A DNA stretch of 64,000 nt from Tilletia caries. Its lineage: Eukaryota > Basidiomycota > Exobasidiomycetes > Tilletiales > Tilletiaceae. Below the pieces are notes generated by a model. The model was not told the DNA's origin, searched no databases, and saw only the letters and a list, made by a program, of their open reading frames with translations. Position 1 is the stretch's first letter; each line of letters opens with the position of its first letter. The DNA is taken from NCBI GenBank assembly GCA_032718865.1, contig JALUTQ010000039.1, positions 62,001 through 126,000 of the forward strand, written 5' to 3'. This document shows, one piece after another, positions 31,549 to 43,548 of this stretch. The position numbers and the translations under genes are program-made.

Positions 31549-34500
31549 TCACTCAATGACTTGATGTTCGTAGATCACCTTGGCCTTCTTAGCACTCCCC
31601 TCTCCAAGCTCGTCTCCCTCCTCCCCTGCCTTGCGTTTCCCGCTCCCGCTCCCACCCCCACTGCCTTCTCCGCCCTGCTCGGTCGCTGTCTCCTGACCTG
31701 TTATCGCTGGCCCTCCTCCTCCTCCTGTTGTTGGAGCAGGAGTTTGCGATCCTCGATCAGGTGTGCCGGACCCTGACCCAGACGTAGATGCACCAGCCAT
31801 AGACGGTCGCGTTTTGAGCTTTATCTTGAATGTACGCTTGACCGGTGTAGCGCTGGCGGCCGGTGGCGTGGCGACGGCCACGACGCTGCTACTGCCGCTG
31901 CTGGCACGGCCGTCCTTCTCGTCCTCAATGACGAGTGGTGCGGAGGCCGATGTGCCTAACAGCGACGTCGGAGGCAGTTGGGAGGGCGCAGGTGCAAATG
32001 CCAGTGCCGGTGCTGGTGCTGGTACTGGTGCAGGTGCAGGTGCAGATGCCGGTGCAGGTGCAGACGCAGTTGCCGGTACCGGTGCAGGTGTGTTTGCCGG
32101 CCCAGGCTCTGGCGTATGCACAGGAGCAGGCGAATCGGACGGTCGACTCCGACTTATCTTCAGCTTCAGCTTCGTCGGCCGCTTCGGAACTGGCGAATCC
32201 GTCGACGACCCCGCTTCCGGTGGCTCCCTAGCAGCGGGGACAGCAGGAGCGGGCGCGGCAACAACAGCTGGAAATTGGGGCCGTGGCGGAAGCTGCAATG
32301 CCAGAGGTTCGTCATCGTCGATGACGATGGGTTCCGACGAGGCGCCCAGACCCACAGGAGCGGGCGGAGGACGCTCCTTCACCACACTCGGACCCTCTCC
32401 CACATCATCCACAGCGGTCAAGTCGACGACAGGCACATGTTGTTGCTTCGCCTTTGCCTTCTCCAACGTGTTCGTGATCCGGTTCCACTGCGCTTTGAAC
32501 GCCTTCTGGAACTTGAGCGCTTCCTGGTGGACGAGCATCTTCGTGTTGGGCGTGTACGTCAACGCGTTTGAGATGATCAGCTCAAAGTCGGCTTTGAACT
32601 CGAATCGATCCTTGTACAGTCCCGCATCGAGCTTGTTGGCCATCGTGCTGAGATCCATCGGCCGCTTGATGATCGTGAAGTAGTTTGGAGCTCGGTCTCG
32701 CACCGGATCGACTGGATTCAGGAAGAGAGTCGCGGGCTTGCTCTCCCGGAGCTTCTTCAGGCAGTTCCGGCACGCGGTCAAGTCTGCCGTCTGCATACCT
32801 GAGGCCTGCTCCGGCGCGAGTGGCTTCGGTCTCTTGACCTTGAGCTTCTTCGGCGCTGGGGCCGGAGCCGGGGCCGTGGCGACTATAGTTTCTGGAGCCA
32901 AAGGAATAGGTGCCGTGACATCGCCGCTCTTTCGAGGCGCCAGCGTAAGTTTGATTTGACGGGCTACAGTTCGGGAAGGATGCGTCAGTACTAGTCATCC
33001 AACGCCGCCAGATTCTGCATGACAAACTCACGTGCAGGTAGTTCAGCCTTCTGGAAAGAGTCCCGATTGGCAAGCTCCGGTACCTCAATAAAGGGCACCG
33101 TCTCCTTGCTCGGAGACACATTGAGAGGCTGCGCAAACGTCGGCAGCTTGACCCTCACCGACACCTTGGGCTGGAACGGCAGATCCTTCTCGTCCGCCGG
33201 CTTGAACAGCATCTCGGCCGCCTTGATCAGCGCCCATCGGACCTCCGTATCCGGTACGGGGGGCAGCAAAGCGCCGAGGAACCCATCACGCACAGCAGCT
33301 GATCGACCGATCTCCCGTCGAAGCGTTCGGAAGTTCGAGTCCGTCTGGGCCCGGTTCTTCCTCAGCGCTTGTAGCTCTGCAGCCTGTCTCGCCGCTTCCC
33401 TCTCCTCTGCACCGCCCTCTTCTACAACTGGTATCTCAGGGAGATCCTCGGTAGCATCGCCAAACTCGCCACACGCCAGCTCGACCGCCAGCGACTCGCA
33501 GATCCCTCGGGCAAGGGCGCGCCGAAGTGTCCGACTGGGATCCTCGCGCAGCACGCCGAACAGATAGGGGGTCACGATCTTGTGATGGAGCCCCTTCAGA
33601 AGCAAGAGGGACGCAAACGCAGCCTGCCGGACGCGAGTCGGATGTCCTTGTCCTGTGTAGTTCAGGAACAGCTGCAGGTCGACCGGCAAGATGTTGGCCA
33701 GCATCATGCTGGAGAACCAGTCCAGGGACGCAATCGTCACAACGGAGTGGTAGCTGGATATGAACCCGTCGAGCTCGCGCAGCCGCTCGACTTCGTTCAG
33801 AGCCTCGAAGAGGAGGAGGTCGTCTCCCACCGCGTCCGGATCTTCCTCCTGTTTGACAAATCTCCGGTGCACCGGGCTCTCGATGGGGACAAAGGCGTTC
33901 GCCAGCGCATTCACAACACTCGCGACAAAGTGATCATCCGAGTACCGATTCATCGAGTTGTCGTTGTACCGCAGTAGGTTGATCAAGAACTGCTTGACCT
34001 GCGCAAGCGTCCGCCCATAGGGACTCCGGACCCGACTGATGGCGTTGATCAGCGCAATCTGTATGAAGTAATTCGCAAAGTCGGAGAAGTCGTTGCCCTT
34101 CGGTATTGAAGGGACAGCCATTGGCTCGTTCACGGGAGCATACTGGTCAAAGCAGTATTTGAACCTGTACAGCTGAAACAGCAAGAACAGGCCAAGGTAC
34201 TGGAACTGCGGCACCGCACAGTTGACAAGTGCGTACGCCGCCTCCATGCGCACCCGATAAAAGTACTTCTCGACCAAGACGGTCCGAGCCAGTACCGTAG
34301 CAGTAATCGGGCTCGGCATATGAGCAAGCGCAGCGACTGCACTGAGCTGAGCGACCACATCCCGATCACGTTCGAGCTGACTGTGCCACATGTAATCCGA
34401 CTGGTCGAAGTGAAGCTGACAGATCCACTCAAAGTCGGCATCGAGCCGGATCCACTCGTACGGCGCGTTCGCCTGGACCGAATCGTCCTCGTCAGTCCAG

Positions 34501-36743
34501 TCGGCAACTTTCCATCGTCGGCGCTCACGCTCGTCTTCCCAAGGTGGGTAGAAGCCGAAGCCGAGATCGACAGGTCCGTCGCTGCTGTTCTCAGGAGCGT
34601 CGGTTTCTGCTGCGTTCGATCCCTTCCCGGCCTTGCTTCCCGATTTGCTCCCCTGGCCAACACCATCTTCCGTCTTTGCTTCAGCAGCAGCTGCTGCAGC
34701 CGTCCGCTTGGCAGCCGTGGTCTTCCGTCGGGTTCTCCGGCCCTTCGTGTTGAAGGGGACGTCGAACTTGGTAACCTCTTGCTTCAGATCCAGCACGTGC
34801 TCATACGGCGTCCCATCTGCTTCGTGCACCCGGACGGTGAACTGGCCTTCGAACATCCGGATAGGGTTGGAGTAGACGCTGTCGTCCGGCCGCGCTTGAG
34901 CGTAGCTGTATGCAGGTGAATCTTGTCGGATCTGCATCTCGATGACGAGACGCTTTCGGTTGAGCGAGGCGGTGAGTGCAAAGCGTGGGCATCCGGAACC
35001 GTAGATCCACTGCTCTCCGAACGTCCGAAGGTCGGCGCCGCTGACCTTTCTGCATGTTCGCAGGAAGGAGCTTGTGCTGATCGCCCCATTGACGAGCTCA
35101 CCGGTCAGAGCTTGAAGGAAGATCTTGGGTATGACTCGACCCAGACCTAAAGACGCGCCAACTTTGCAAAGCCTGCGATCAAGAAGGTAGAGCACAAGTG
35201 GACCTTTGAGGTTAAGGAAGGGCTGGTACTGCTCGTCCGGTGGCTCGGTGAGACCAGGCTGGTAAAGTGGCGGCATGCCTACGTCCCACATGGCACACTG
35301 GTCGCAATCCTTCTTGAGACGAAAGCGATACTCGTTGTTGCCAAAGAGACGCCGGAGGAATAGGGCGGTGATATAGCTGGCCAAGCTGGAGGTGAGCCAG
35401 CAGTCGGCGTACCACTTGGGGATGATGTTGATCCCGACCCACTGCGTCGCGATGGAATTAGCAATGAGATGCCGTGTTTCGTACGCCTGATCGATCACCC
35501 GAGCAGGGTGGAGAAGAGCATCGCTGAAGAGGGAAAGGGAGGATGCTGCATGTACGTCTCGCAGGGGTTCGTGGACAAAGACAAGCTTGTATGATCCAAA
35601 CGGGTACGAGCCGAAGTCCCGGGCGAAGAAGTCCAGCGCTTGACGGGTAAACGCGACCGAGTTGACCAGATCGGACTCGTAGCCAGGCAGACAGTAGGCG
35701 ATGAGGTCTGGGTGGTTCGAAGTATTGGCAGATGCCAGAGCATCGGCCTCGTCCGGCCGAGTGGATGGTCCAGTTGCGGCTGCAGCTGCTGCACTGGAGC
35801 TGGTAGAGGACGTAGGGAGGACGTGCCGAGAAAAGGGTCCCGCGGCGAAGGCGAGATGCTGTACGGAGGTAGGGACCGCCTGGGTGAATGTGAACTTTGT
35901 CTTGGCCGAGTTGCTCGGATGGACGGTCTCTTCGACGAGGTCGCCTGTGCACACGACGGTGACAGTATTGCTTCCAATGGCAGGAGCAGCACTAGCTGAT
36001 GGCTGTTGACTTGTATCAGCGACACCTCGAGCGGTAGCGGGCTCTGTTGATGCCGAGTGGATGTGAGTTGGGACAGTGAAGGAGAGTTCCCACGTACACC
36101 GCTCCCACAGACTGTCCACGCACGGCACCCAACAGCGTGCCCAATCTCCGCAGGTGGCTTCGGTGTATAAGTGAGTGACGGCCGGGCGCGCTCCACGGGC
36201 GGCTGCTGAGGTCGAGCCGGATTGCGAAGCAGCGAGGGCAGATGATGAGATCGTGCCGGTCGCATCCTGGGCTTGTACGAAGCGGATCGCCTCGGTGATG
36301 TTGGAGAGGGTGTAGTGGATGCGGACCGTGATGGGCGCATACTCGACTGGTCCGGGAGCGACGGCACCGACCTGCTGCTGGACGGGCTCCGGGCGAACGC
36401 CAGCGGGAAGGAAGATGCTGAGTTCGCCTCCGTTGCCATCGGAGGCGGCCACGTAGAGCTTGCGCTTGAGCTCCGGATATCGATGGACATCGCTCGGGTC
36501 GGAGAGCGTGAGGTCCTTGAGCAAGTCGCGGTAGGAGAAGTCTGCGGGCGTGCCCTGTACGCTGACATGTGCGATGCTGAGCTGGCGCGCATGGAGATGG
36601 ATGGAGCGCAGATGCTCGTCGGTGGGCACGATCTGGATCTCGGTGAAGCCAGCGGCAGACGCGTGCGCAAAGCTGAGCTCCAGATCGACGCGCTGGTGGA
36701 CGAGCGAGAAGCCGCGCGTCGTCAGCGTCGTTGCTCGCGACAT
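31549..36743 (-). CDS. TAF2: TFIID subunit TAF2 with C-terminal bromodomain
   Basis: TAF2 is the M1-aminopeptidase-like TFIID subunit that contacts core promoters. The ATG is at 36743 (MSRATTLTTRGFSLVHQRVD); an upstream in-frame ORF extension lacks similarity. Exon 1 36743-33032 joins exon 2 32963-31549 through a 68-bp intron (GTGAGT, branch TACTGACG, GTAG), giving about 1708 aa. The N-terminal half has the aminopeptidase-like region (YELKRKLYV, SYPFGSYKLVFV, RHLIANSIATQWVG) without HEXXH, as expected. HEAT-like repeats follow, with a Lys-rich insert near residue 690. Exon 2 adds a bromodomain (residues about 1290-1390: NYFTIIKRPMDLSTM, FELIISNALTYTPNT), then a long Ala/Pro/Ser-rich acidic tail. 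The splice is in phase, so one protein is predicted. Confidence 0.85.
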
Positions 36744-37094
36744 CGTCGTTCTCCCTCGCGCGCTCCTGCCTGCGTCTTGATGGCTGCCAGGCTTCGAACG
36801 AACGAATGCGGCTGGAATAAATGCTGTGGTCGTCCCGCTCGGCTCCCTCGTCGGCTCCCCAAGGACGACACCAAGGACGCTGTCGATGAGGTCGAGGACC
36901 ACTTCAGGACAGCACAGCGACGAGCATCCCATACTGACATCCTGCACTTGCATTCCGCGCCCATGCCCACACCAACTGTCAGCGACGCGACCCGCACCCG
37001 CATGAGGAGTCACGGTCAACTTGGCCAATTCCCTACCGAGACACTGGGCCTTCCCTCGCCGTCTCTTCAAGACCACTACCATCATACATACTCC

Positions 37095-37730
37095 TCACGC
37101 TCACTGCCTCAATTATCCCGGCGCCAAGGACAACCTCTCTCAGAACTGACATGATCTGTAAGATGCATAAGAAGCGGTTATCGTACATGAAAAAGAGCAT
37201 GGATTGCGACTTGCGAGATGGAGATACCGGCGCGTGCTAACTGCTGTGTAGCGTGAGACCGTTGATTCCAAAGCCGAAGGTCATTTTGAGAACGGAGAAG
37301 AGAGCTTCAGAAGGGAGATGACTTGGCGAGGGGTAGGGAGGAGCTGCCTACAAAAGGCATAGTTCGTGTCAGAATCGTGAAGGTCGGCAGGATAGGGAGT
37401 GTAAGAGAGAGGGAGATGGAAGGTCGACAAGATGAAGAGTATGAGAGAGGCAGACAAAGAGGACTCGCTGTGTAGCCGTCGCGATGCTTGTTGACCAAGG
37501 ACTGATTCTGTGAGGGGCAAGAGAGGTATGACTCGGTGACCTGATCAGAATCCAGGCGCAGCCCCTTTCGAAGAGCCGTGGAGGCACAAGTCCACCCAAG
37601 CGACCGACGGAGTGCAACAGGTCCACGGGCAACACAAGAGACCGAGGTCTCCGGGCCCATATGGTCACTGCTGCTGGGGTCCGCGCTGTGTCCTCATCGC
37701 TCCAGGCCACTGAACAGGAATGAGGGAAGA
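37095..37730 (+). repeat. Dispersed diverged repeat, copy B
   Basis: Ordered similarity with 29330-29690; lies directly upstream of TAF2. In B the blocks are separated by extra sequence (about 37200-37530), so either B gained or A lost about 250 bp. Confidence 0.5.
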
Positions 37731-38302
37731 CAAAACAAGAGAGGCACAGGTCAGCTGGAGGTTCTGGTCAGCCGGACAGCACTTACCGCAGAGTCGGGTT
37801 CCCCGAAGTGAGAGGGTGGTGAGAGAATGGGCTGTGAGAGTAAGAGATTGAGAGAATCAGAGTGTGAGACTATCGTAAGTGTCTGTGTGTGTGCACGTGC
37901 GTGTGTGCAAGAGTGTGGGTGACGAGACCGAGGACGCTGTACTCACCTTTTGAGGGATTGTTGGTAGAAACCAGAGTCAAGAGTGGGAGAGAAGATCTGC
38001 GAAGGTGGAGTGTGGAGTGTCAGCTGGGGCCAGGGGTCTGAGTACTCACCGCTCTAGCTACGTTTGCGAATCTGAGTGCACACCCGTGAGAGGGTCAGAT
38101 TGGGGCGGGGAGACGTGGATGATTATCATTCATAAGCATGATGACTTCCCCCTCAAACGTCTTCGGCTCGGAGCCAAAGACGTAATAATGGGTCGAAGAG
38201 GTGGGAGTAGATGTGTCGGAACATGTTGATGCCGGCAGCAAGCGAGTACATAGCAACGTCGCCCTGAAGGAAGGGGGTCGTGCGGAGCGGAGGGGAAGCA
38301 AT

Positions 38303-38349
38303 TCGTTGCGCAACGATGGTGTGGAAGATGAGAATCATTGCGCAACGAT
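38303..38349. promoter_or_regulatory. Paired TTGCGCAA palindromes upstream of ROT2
   Basis: TCGTTGCGCAACGA (38303-38316) is a perfect 14-bp palindrome. TTGCGCAACGAT recurs at 38338-38349, exactly 32 bp further. TTGCGCAA is the classic C/EBP-type bZIP half-site pair. The sites lie about 320-365 bp before the ROT2 ATG. A regulatory role is inferred. Confidence 0.4.
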
Positions 38350-38668
38350 TCGGGAGCGAAGAAGCGAACCGAACGGATGAAAGTCAGTCAGTCGCTGATG
38401 AGGTGGAAGCTCAGGCCACCACTTGGCAGACAGCAGCGAGCAGACAGCAGACAGCAGCAGCAGCAGCAGCACAGACGACAGACCACAGCGACGCGCTCCC
38501 ATCCTCGCCGCGCTCCCGTCTGTCTGCTTCGGATTCCCTTCGCTGAGGCTGACCCTTCTTCCTCTGATCCCACACTCCTCTCCCACTCCATTTTCCCCTC
38601 GTTTGACCCCGCATTTATCCCTACTCCGATCAGACCATTGGCCATCACAGGAACATCCTAGACCAACC

Positions 38669-41600
38669 ATGCTCGCCCGCTCGGCCTTCGCGTTTGCGCT
38701 CCTCAGCGCCGGCCTCGTTCTGCTGGCGGTCATCCCACAGTCCGCGCTTGCAGTCCGTCAAGTGAGTCCTTCCCCATTCCACCCACCCCAGCTTCTAGCC
38801 CGACTGGTCATGCTGAAATATGCACCCTTCTTCTGTCCGGGTAGAACGACTTTAAACAATGCAAAGACAGCAGCTTCTGTCGCAGGCTGCGCAGACTGTC
38901 CGATTACTCCGCGAAGCACACCCTCCCCGATGACAAGGGCTTCATCTCCCCATACTCCATCAACTGGTTCAACTTTCTCGACCAAACCGCATCCCTCGTC
39001 ATGCCCGTTTTCTCCAGTCTGCATCCCGGCGTCAACTTCGAGCTGGTCATCCGTATACACGCCGACGGCAGTGCGCGGGTCACTATGGACGAGAAGCATG
39101 GGGCGTACAAAGACCTCAAGCGATACTCCGAGGCGGAAAATTGGGCCTTCGAAAAACCGCCTGTCCCAGCTCCTGTAGGGACCGTGTCGGTCGTCGACGG
39201 TGCCGAGTCTACCATCATCACGTAAGTCGTTTTCCTCGTTCCGCAGAAGCCTTCCAGCTGAGCCAACAGCATAACCGTCATTTGACTCACCGCTCCCTAC
39301 CTGTGTCCTTCCCTTCGTTCTGACATGTCCCAACAGGTACGGCCCCGGCATGCAGTACGAGCTCGAATTAGAACGCGATCCCCTCAAGCTCACCTTCAAG
39401 CGACGTGGCGTCCCTCAAATCATCCTCAACGAGCGCGGTCTTCTCCACCTCGAGCACTTCCGTCCCAAGCCTGACCCGTTCCCGACTCCCAAGACCGCCG
39501 AAGCGGACGGAGGACTGGACGACGACTTCACCACTCAACACGTCTTCCAGAACCGCCTGAGCAGCCTACTCACTCCCGGACGAGCCAACGGCACCGCACA
39601 TGCCTGGGCCGGCTTCGAGCAAGAGGACAGCGGAGAGTGGGAGGAGACCTGGGCCGGACGGACGGACACTAAGCCCCGGGGACCCGAGGCCGTCTCGCTC
39701 GACGTCACCTTTGTCGGCTACGACCACGTCTTTGGTATTCCCGAGCATGCCTCCCCGCTCTCCCTCCGCGAGACCAAGGGTGCCAAGGAAGGCGACTTCA
39801 AGGAGCCCTACCGCCTCATGAACACCGATGTCTTCGAGTACGAGCACGACTCGCCTATGTCCCTCTATGGCTCCGTACCCCTCATGCACGCCCAGAGCGT
39901 GAACTCGGCCGTCTCTCTGCTCTGGCTCAACGCCGCCGAGACGTGGATCGACATCGAGAAGGCACCTTCGAGCGATGCGCACAAGAACATCAAGCCTGGT
40001 GAAGGTGGCAGCACCGGAGTCGACACGCACACCCACTGGTTCAGTGAGAGTGGCATTCTCGACGTCCTCATCTACCTCGGCCCGGACGCGGGACAGAATC
40101 TGAATCTGTACACCAACCAGGTCGGCCGGACGGCCCTGCCTCAGTTCTTTGCGCTCGGCTACCACCAGTGCCGATGGAACTATCTCTCAGTGGAAGACGT
40201 CCTGTCTGTCACCAAGAAGTTTGACGAAGCAGACGTGAGTTGCGATCCTGTCCTCAATCCGGAAGACTGTCCAGCTTGGCGTTATAGACTGAATCTTCTT
40301 TCCAACATTGTGTGTCACGCGGCGCCTTAGATTCCTATGGACGTTATGTGGCTCGACATCGAATACTCTAAGGATCACATGTACGGCGTGTGGGAGGAAG
40401 GCAACTTCCCCGACCCCGAGCGCATGGTTACCGAGCTAGACTCAACCGGACGAAAGGTGAGTCTCTGGGAGCGCATCGGTTACAGTCGCCGAGCCTTCTC
40501 ACTTTACGTTCATCCCCTGACCGATTGACTGACTTTTATGACGCGTATTCTCTTCCAGCTCGTCATCATTCTAGACCCCCACCTGAAGCGGACAAACGAC
40601 TACTACCTCTACAAGGAAGCCAAGAAGCTCGACCTCTTCATCAAGGACAAAGACGCCAAGGACGACTACGAAGGCTGGTGCTGGTCCGGCAGCGCGAGCT
40701 GGCTCGACTATCTCAACCCCAAGACGGTCGAATGGTGGGCGTCCCAATACAACCTGCTGTCCAAAAAACTCCGCGCAAATGCAAGAAACGTCTTCATCTG
40801 GAACGACATGAACGAACCGGCCATCTTCAACGGTCCGGAGATCACCGCGCCGAAGGACGTGATTCACTCGGGCGGGTGGGAACATCGGCATGTGCATAAT
40901 GTCTACTCGGTCACGATGCAGAATGCGACTGCGAAGGGGTTGCGGGAACGGGAGACGCCGAATCGGAGACCTTTCGTGTTGGCGAGGGCGTGGTGGATTG
41001 GGACGCAGAGGTATGGGGCTGTTTGGACGGGTGATAATTTGGGCACGTGGGAGCATTTGGCTGTGAGCGTGCCGATGATTCTTTCCAATGCGATCGCGGG
41101 CATGTCCTTCACGGGAGGTGAGTTTTTTTTTTTTTTTTGCCCCAGTTCTCCAAGCTTTTGCGACAGCTTCATCCTGACAAGGATTGCTGAAATGCCCCTT
41201 CTTCTGACTTGGGTGGCGGATTCGCAGCCGACATCGGAGGCTTCTTCGGCAACCCGAGCCCCGACATGCTCGTCCGATGGTACCAGGCCGGAATCTTCGA
41301 GCCCTTCTTCCGTGCCCATGCCCATATTGACACCAAGCGCCGTGAGCCGTTCCTGCTGGAGGAGCCGCTGCAGAGCGCGGTGCGTGACCTGATCAAGCTG
41401 CGGTATAAGCTTCTGCCGATGTGGTACACTGCTTTTAAGGAGTCAAACTATAACGGTCTTCCGGTCTTGCGGTGAGTCCTGGGTTTGACCTGCCTATTCA
41501 AGAGCGTTCCGAAGCGCACCAGACTGATCTCTCGTTTGGTTTCGCTTATAGGCCTCAATACCTCGTCTTCCCTGGCGATGCCAATGGGTTTGCGATTGAC

Positions 41601-42476
41601 GATCAATACTACATCGGTGACTCTGGACTTCTGGTGAAGCCTGCTGTCAAGCAGGATGCAACCTCGGTCGACATCTACCTTGCCGAGGAGGAGGTGAGTT
41701 TTCACAGCATCGTCTAACCCGCTACTTCACGCATTTTTGTGCTGACTTTTGGGACCCTTTCAACCATCACACAGCCGTACTACCACTACTTCTCGCATGA
41801 GGTGTACTTTGGTGCTGAGAAGGGCAAGCGAGTCACGATTGCTGCTCCGCTCACGTCGGAGGTACCTCTCCTGCACCGCGGAGGCTCGATCCTTCCCGTC
41901 CGGGAGCGAACCCGTCGATCCTCGGAGCTGGGCTGGCAGGACCCATTCACGTTCACGGTCTCGCTGAACAGGCCGAACATGGACAACGACATGGGCCAGC
42001 TGCGCGCGATTGGGCTGTTGTACCTCGACGACGGACAGACGTACCAGCACGAGAATGGCTCGTTCGTCTGGCGCCGACTGGTGATGACCGAGGAGCCCGA
42101 GGGTCGACAGGTGCTCTCGAACGTGGACGAGTACGTTGTTCGGGGCCTGAACGAAGGCATGGCTGCCGGCGAGGGCACCATTGCGCCGAAGCTTGCCGAG
42201 TACGACGCCTCGAACAACCCATTCGCAGCGTCGATTGAGAAGGTGCTCGTGGAGAAGGTGGTCATCTTGGGCATGGAGCGGTCGCCGAAGATTGTGTATG
42301 TCGATGGACGCGGGCTCGAGTTTGAGTTTGTACCCGGCTCGAGTGCGACGCCGACGGTTGTGAAGGGTGTGAAGGCGGGTATGATGGGCGGCGGGGCTGG
42401 TGTGGCTTCCAAGTTGATTGTGAAGAACCCTGGTCTGCGGGTGATCGATGCCTGGCAGATGGTCTTCGAGTTCTAG
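38669..42476 (+). CDS. ROT2: Glucosidase II alpha subunit (GH31)
   Basis: ER enzyme that trims the two inner alpha-1,3-glucoses from N-glycans during calnexin-cycle folding control. Eight exons, all in phase: 38669-38761, 38845-39221, 39337-40234, 40331-40456, 40559-41117, 41228-41471, 41552-41693 and 41775-42476 (1046 aa). A signal peptide is seen at residues 1-28 (MLARSAFAFALLSAGLVLLA...). Exon 2 begins NDFKQCKDSSFCRRLR, the family N-terminal Cys motif. The GH31 catalytic nucleophile lies in FIWNDMNEP, preceded by PMDVMWLDIEY and followed by GWEHRHVHN. The start has context ACCATGC. Intron 5 carries a T15 run right after its donor. Length and motifs match complete fungal orthologues. Confidence 0.95.
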
Positions 42477-43548
42477 GAACCGTCACCATCCTCACACACA
42501 CACTCTCTCACTCTCTCCACGTCTCCCCCTCCCTATCCTATGACCAAAAGCCACATCAATTCACTTGCATCAAGAACTGGACATCGTGTCGTTTGACACT
42601 GTCCAAAGTCCGAACCCAGAGCAGCGGAGGCCGGAGCAGAAGCATGCATGGAAGCCAGCGGGAAAGAGGAAGTCAAATACGAATTCATGCTTTGCTGCCG
42701 CGCGTAAGTAGCCCCGGCGTACTGGCCCGCAGGCCGCAGCTGGGAAAGGTTTGGTGAGCGTGATGAAAGAGACGCCCTCGCCCGCGGGCCACAAGGTAAG
42801 GTGGACAGGCAGTCAGCGGTCAGCACGTTCCCAAGCCTCATCGTCAAGTAGTTCAGTTTACAACCGACGCTTTTCAGCAGCCTGATCTCGAAATCCACAA
42901 ACGTCGATCAGCCATCGCCCATCGCCATCACTCTCATCTGCGCATCAAAGATCAGTCCAAGCGTCCAAGAAGTTCAGACCCCTCGCCGGCCGACCTCTCG
43001 CGTGCAAACCGCAAACCCCGTTATTGGCGGATGTTGGTTGCACGCATCATCTCCGCACCGAACGTCACCGCGTCACCCGCGCCCGTTAACCACGGGATGC
43101 TGGCACAGCCGAGGTTTCCCTTTGTTTGGGTGAGGAAGGAGGAAGTGTGGAGAAGGTGGAGAGAGCGTGGGAAACACGGGTCGATCACGTCAACTTGTGC
43201 GACATGGCGAGCGAATGTCGCCATTTCGCTGTCCACCCCACCGAAACTGGCTGTTTGTTAAGTTGCCGTGTACGACAACGCGGGCAGATGGCGTCAACGG
43301 GGCCAGTACGCTCAGGTCGTCACTCGCTCGCGGCTCAACCGGGCCCAGCAGCGGGCGGTGTGCACGTTTCCCGCTTCCTGGCTGACACCTTCCTTCCTGT
43401 GGTTCCAGTGTCTTCGCGCGCGTATAAGAACAGAGCTCATCCCTCTCCTCTGCCCGCTTCTTCCTCCCCTCCCACTTCCCACTGCAGCCAGCTTCTCGCC
43501 TTCACCTTCTCCTCACAGCCTGACCACTCACTCTAGCCCTCACACAAG
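42477..43548. other. Intergenic region between ROT2 and the oxygenase gene
   Basis: About 1.07 kb. Short ORFs without resemblance. A TATA box (TATAAGA, 43423-43429) lies 120 bp before the oxygenase ATG, followed by a pyrimidine-rich leader. Confidence 0.55.
43423..43429 (+). promoter_or_regulatory. TATA box of the oxygenase gene
   Basis: TATAAGA 120 bp upstream of ATG 43549, with a CT-rich initiator region after it. Confidence 0.55.

Larger units (their letters stand above)
36744..38668. other. Intergenic region between TAF2 and ROT2
   Basis: About 1.9 kb. It contains the dispersed repeat copy B (37095-37730), several minus-strand donor-like GTGAGTAC sites (about 37941, 38046) that hint at a spliced noncoding or short transcript, a palindromic TTGCGCAA pair at 38303-38349, and a CAG-rich stretch at 38443-38470. 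No coding gene could be modelled. Confidence 0.5.

Noticed and set aside
31763..32683. 306-codon plus-strand ORF rich in Gly/Ala
   Set aside because: Mirror of the Ala/Pro-rich tail of the TAF2-bromodomain protein on the other strand.
35495..36670. 391-codon minus-strand ORF
   Set aside because: Out-of-frame shadow within TAF2 exon 1; Ser/Arg-rich with no family similarity.
41118..41142. T15 run after the donor of ROT2 intron 5 as a terminator
   Set aside because: It lies within an intron of a well-conserved gene; the exons on both sides join in phase.
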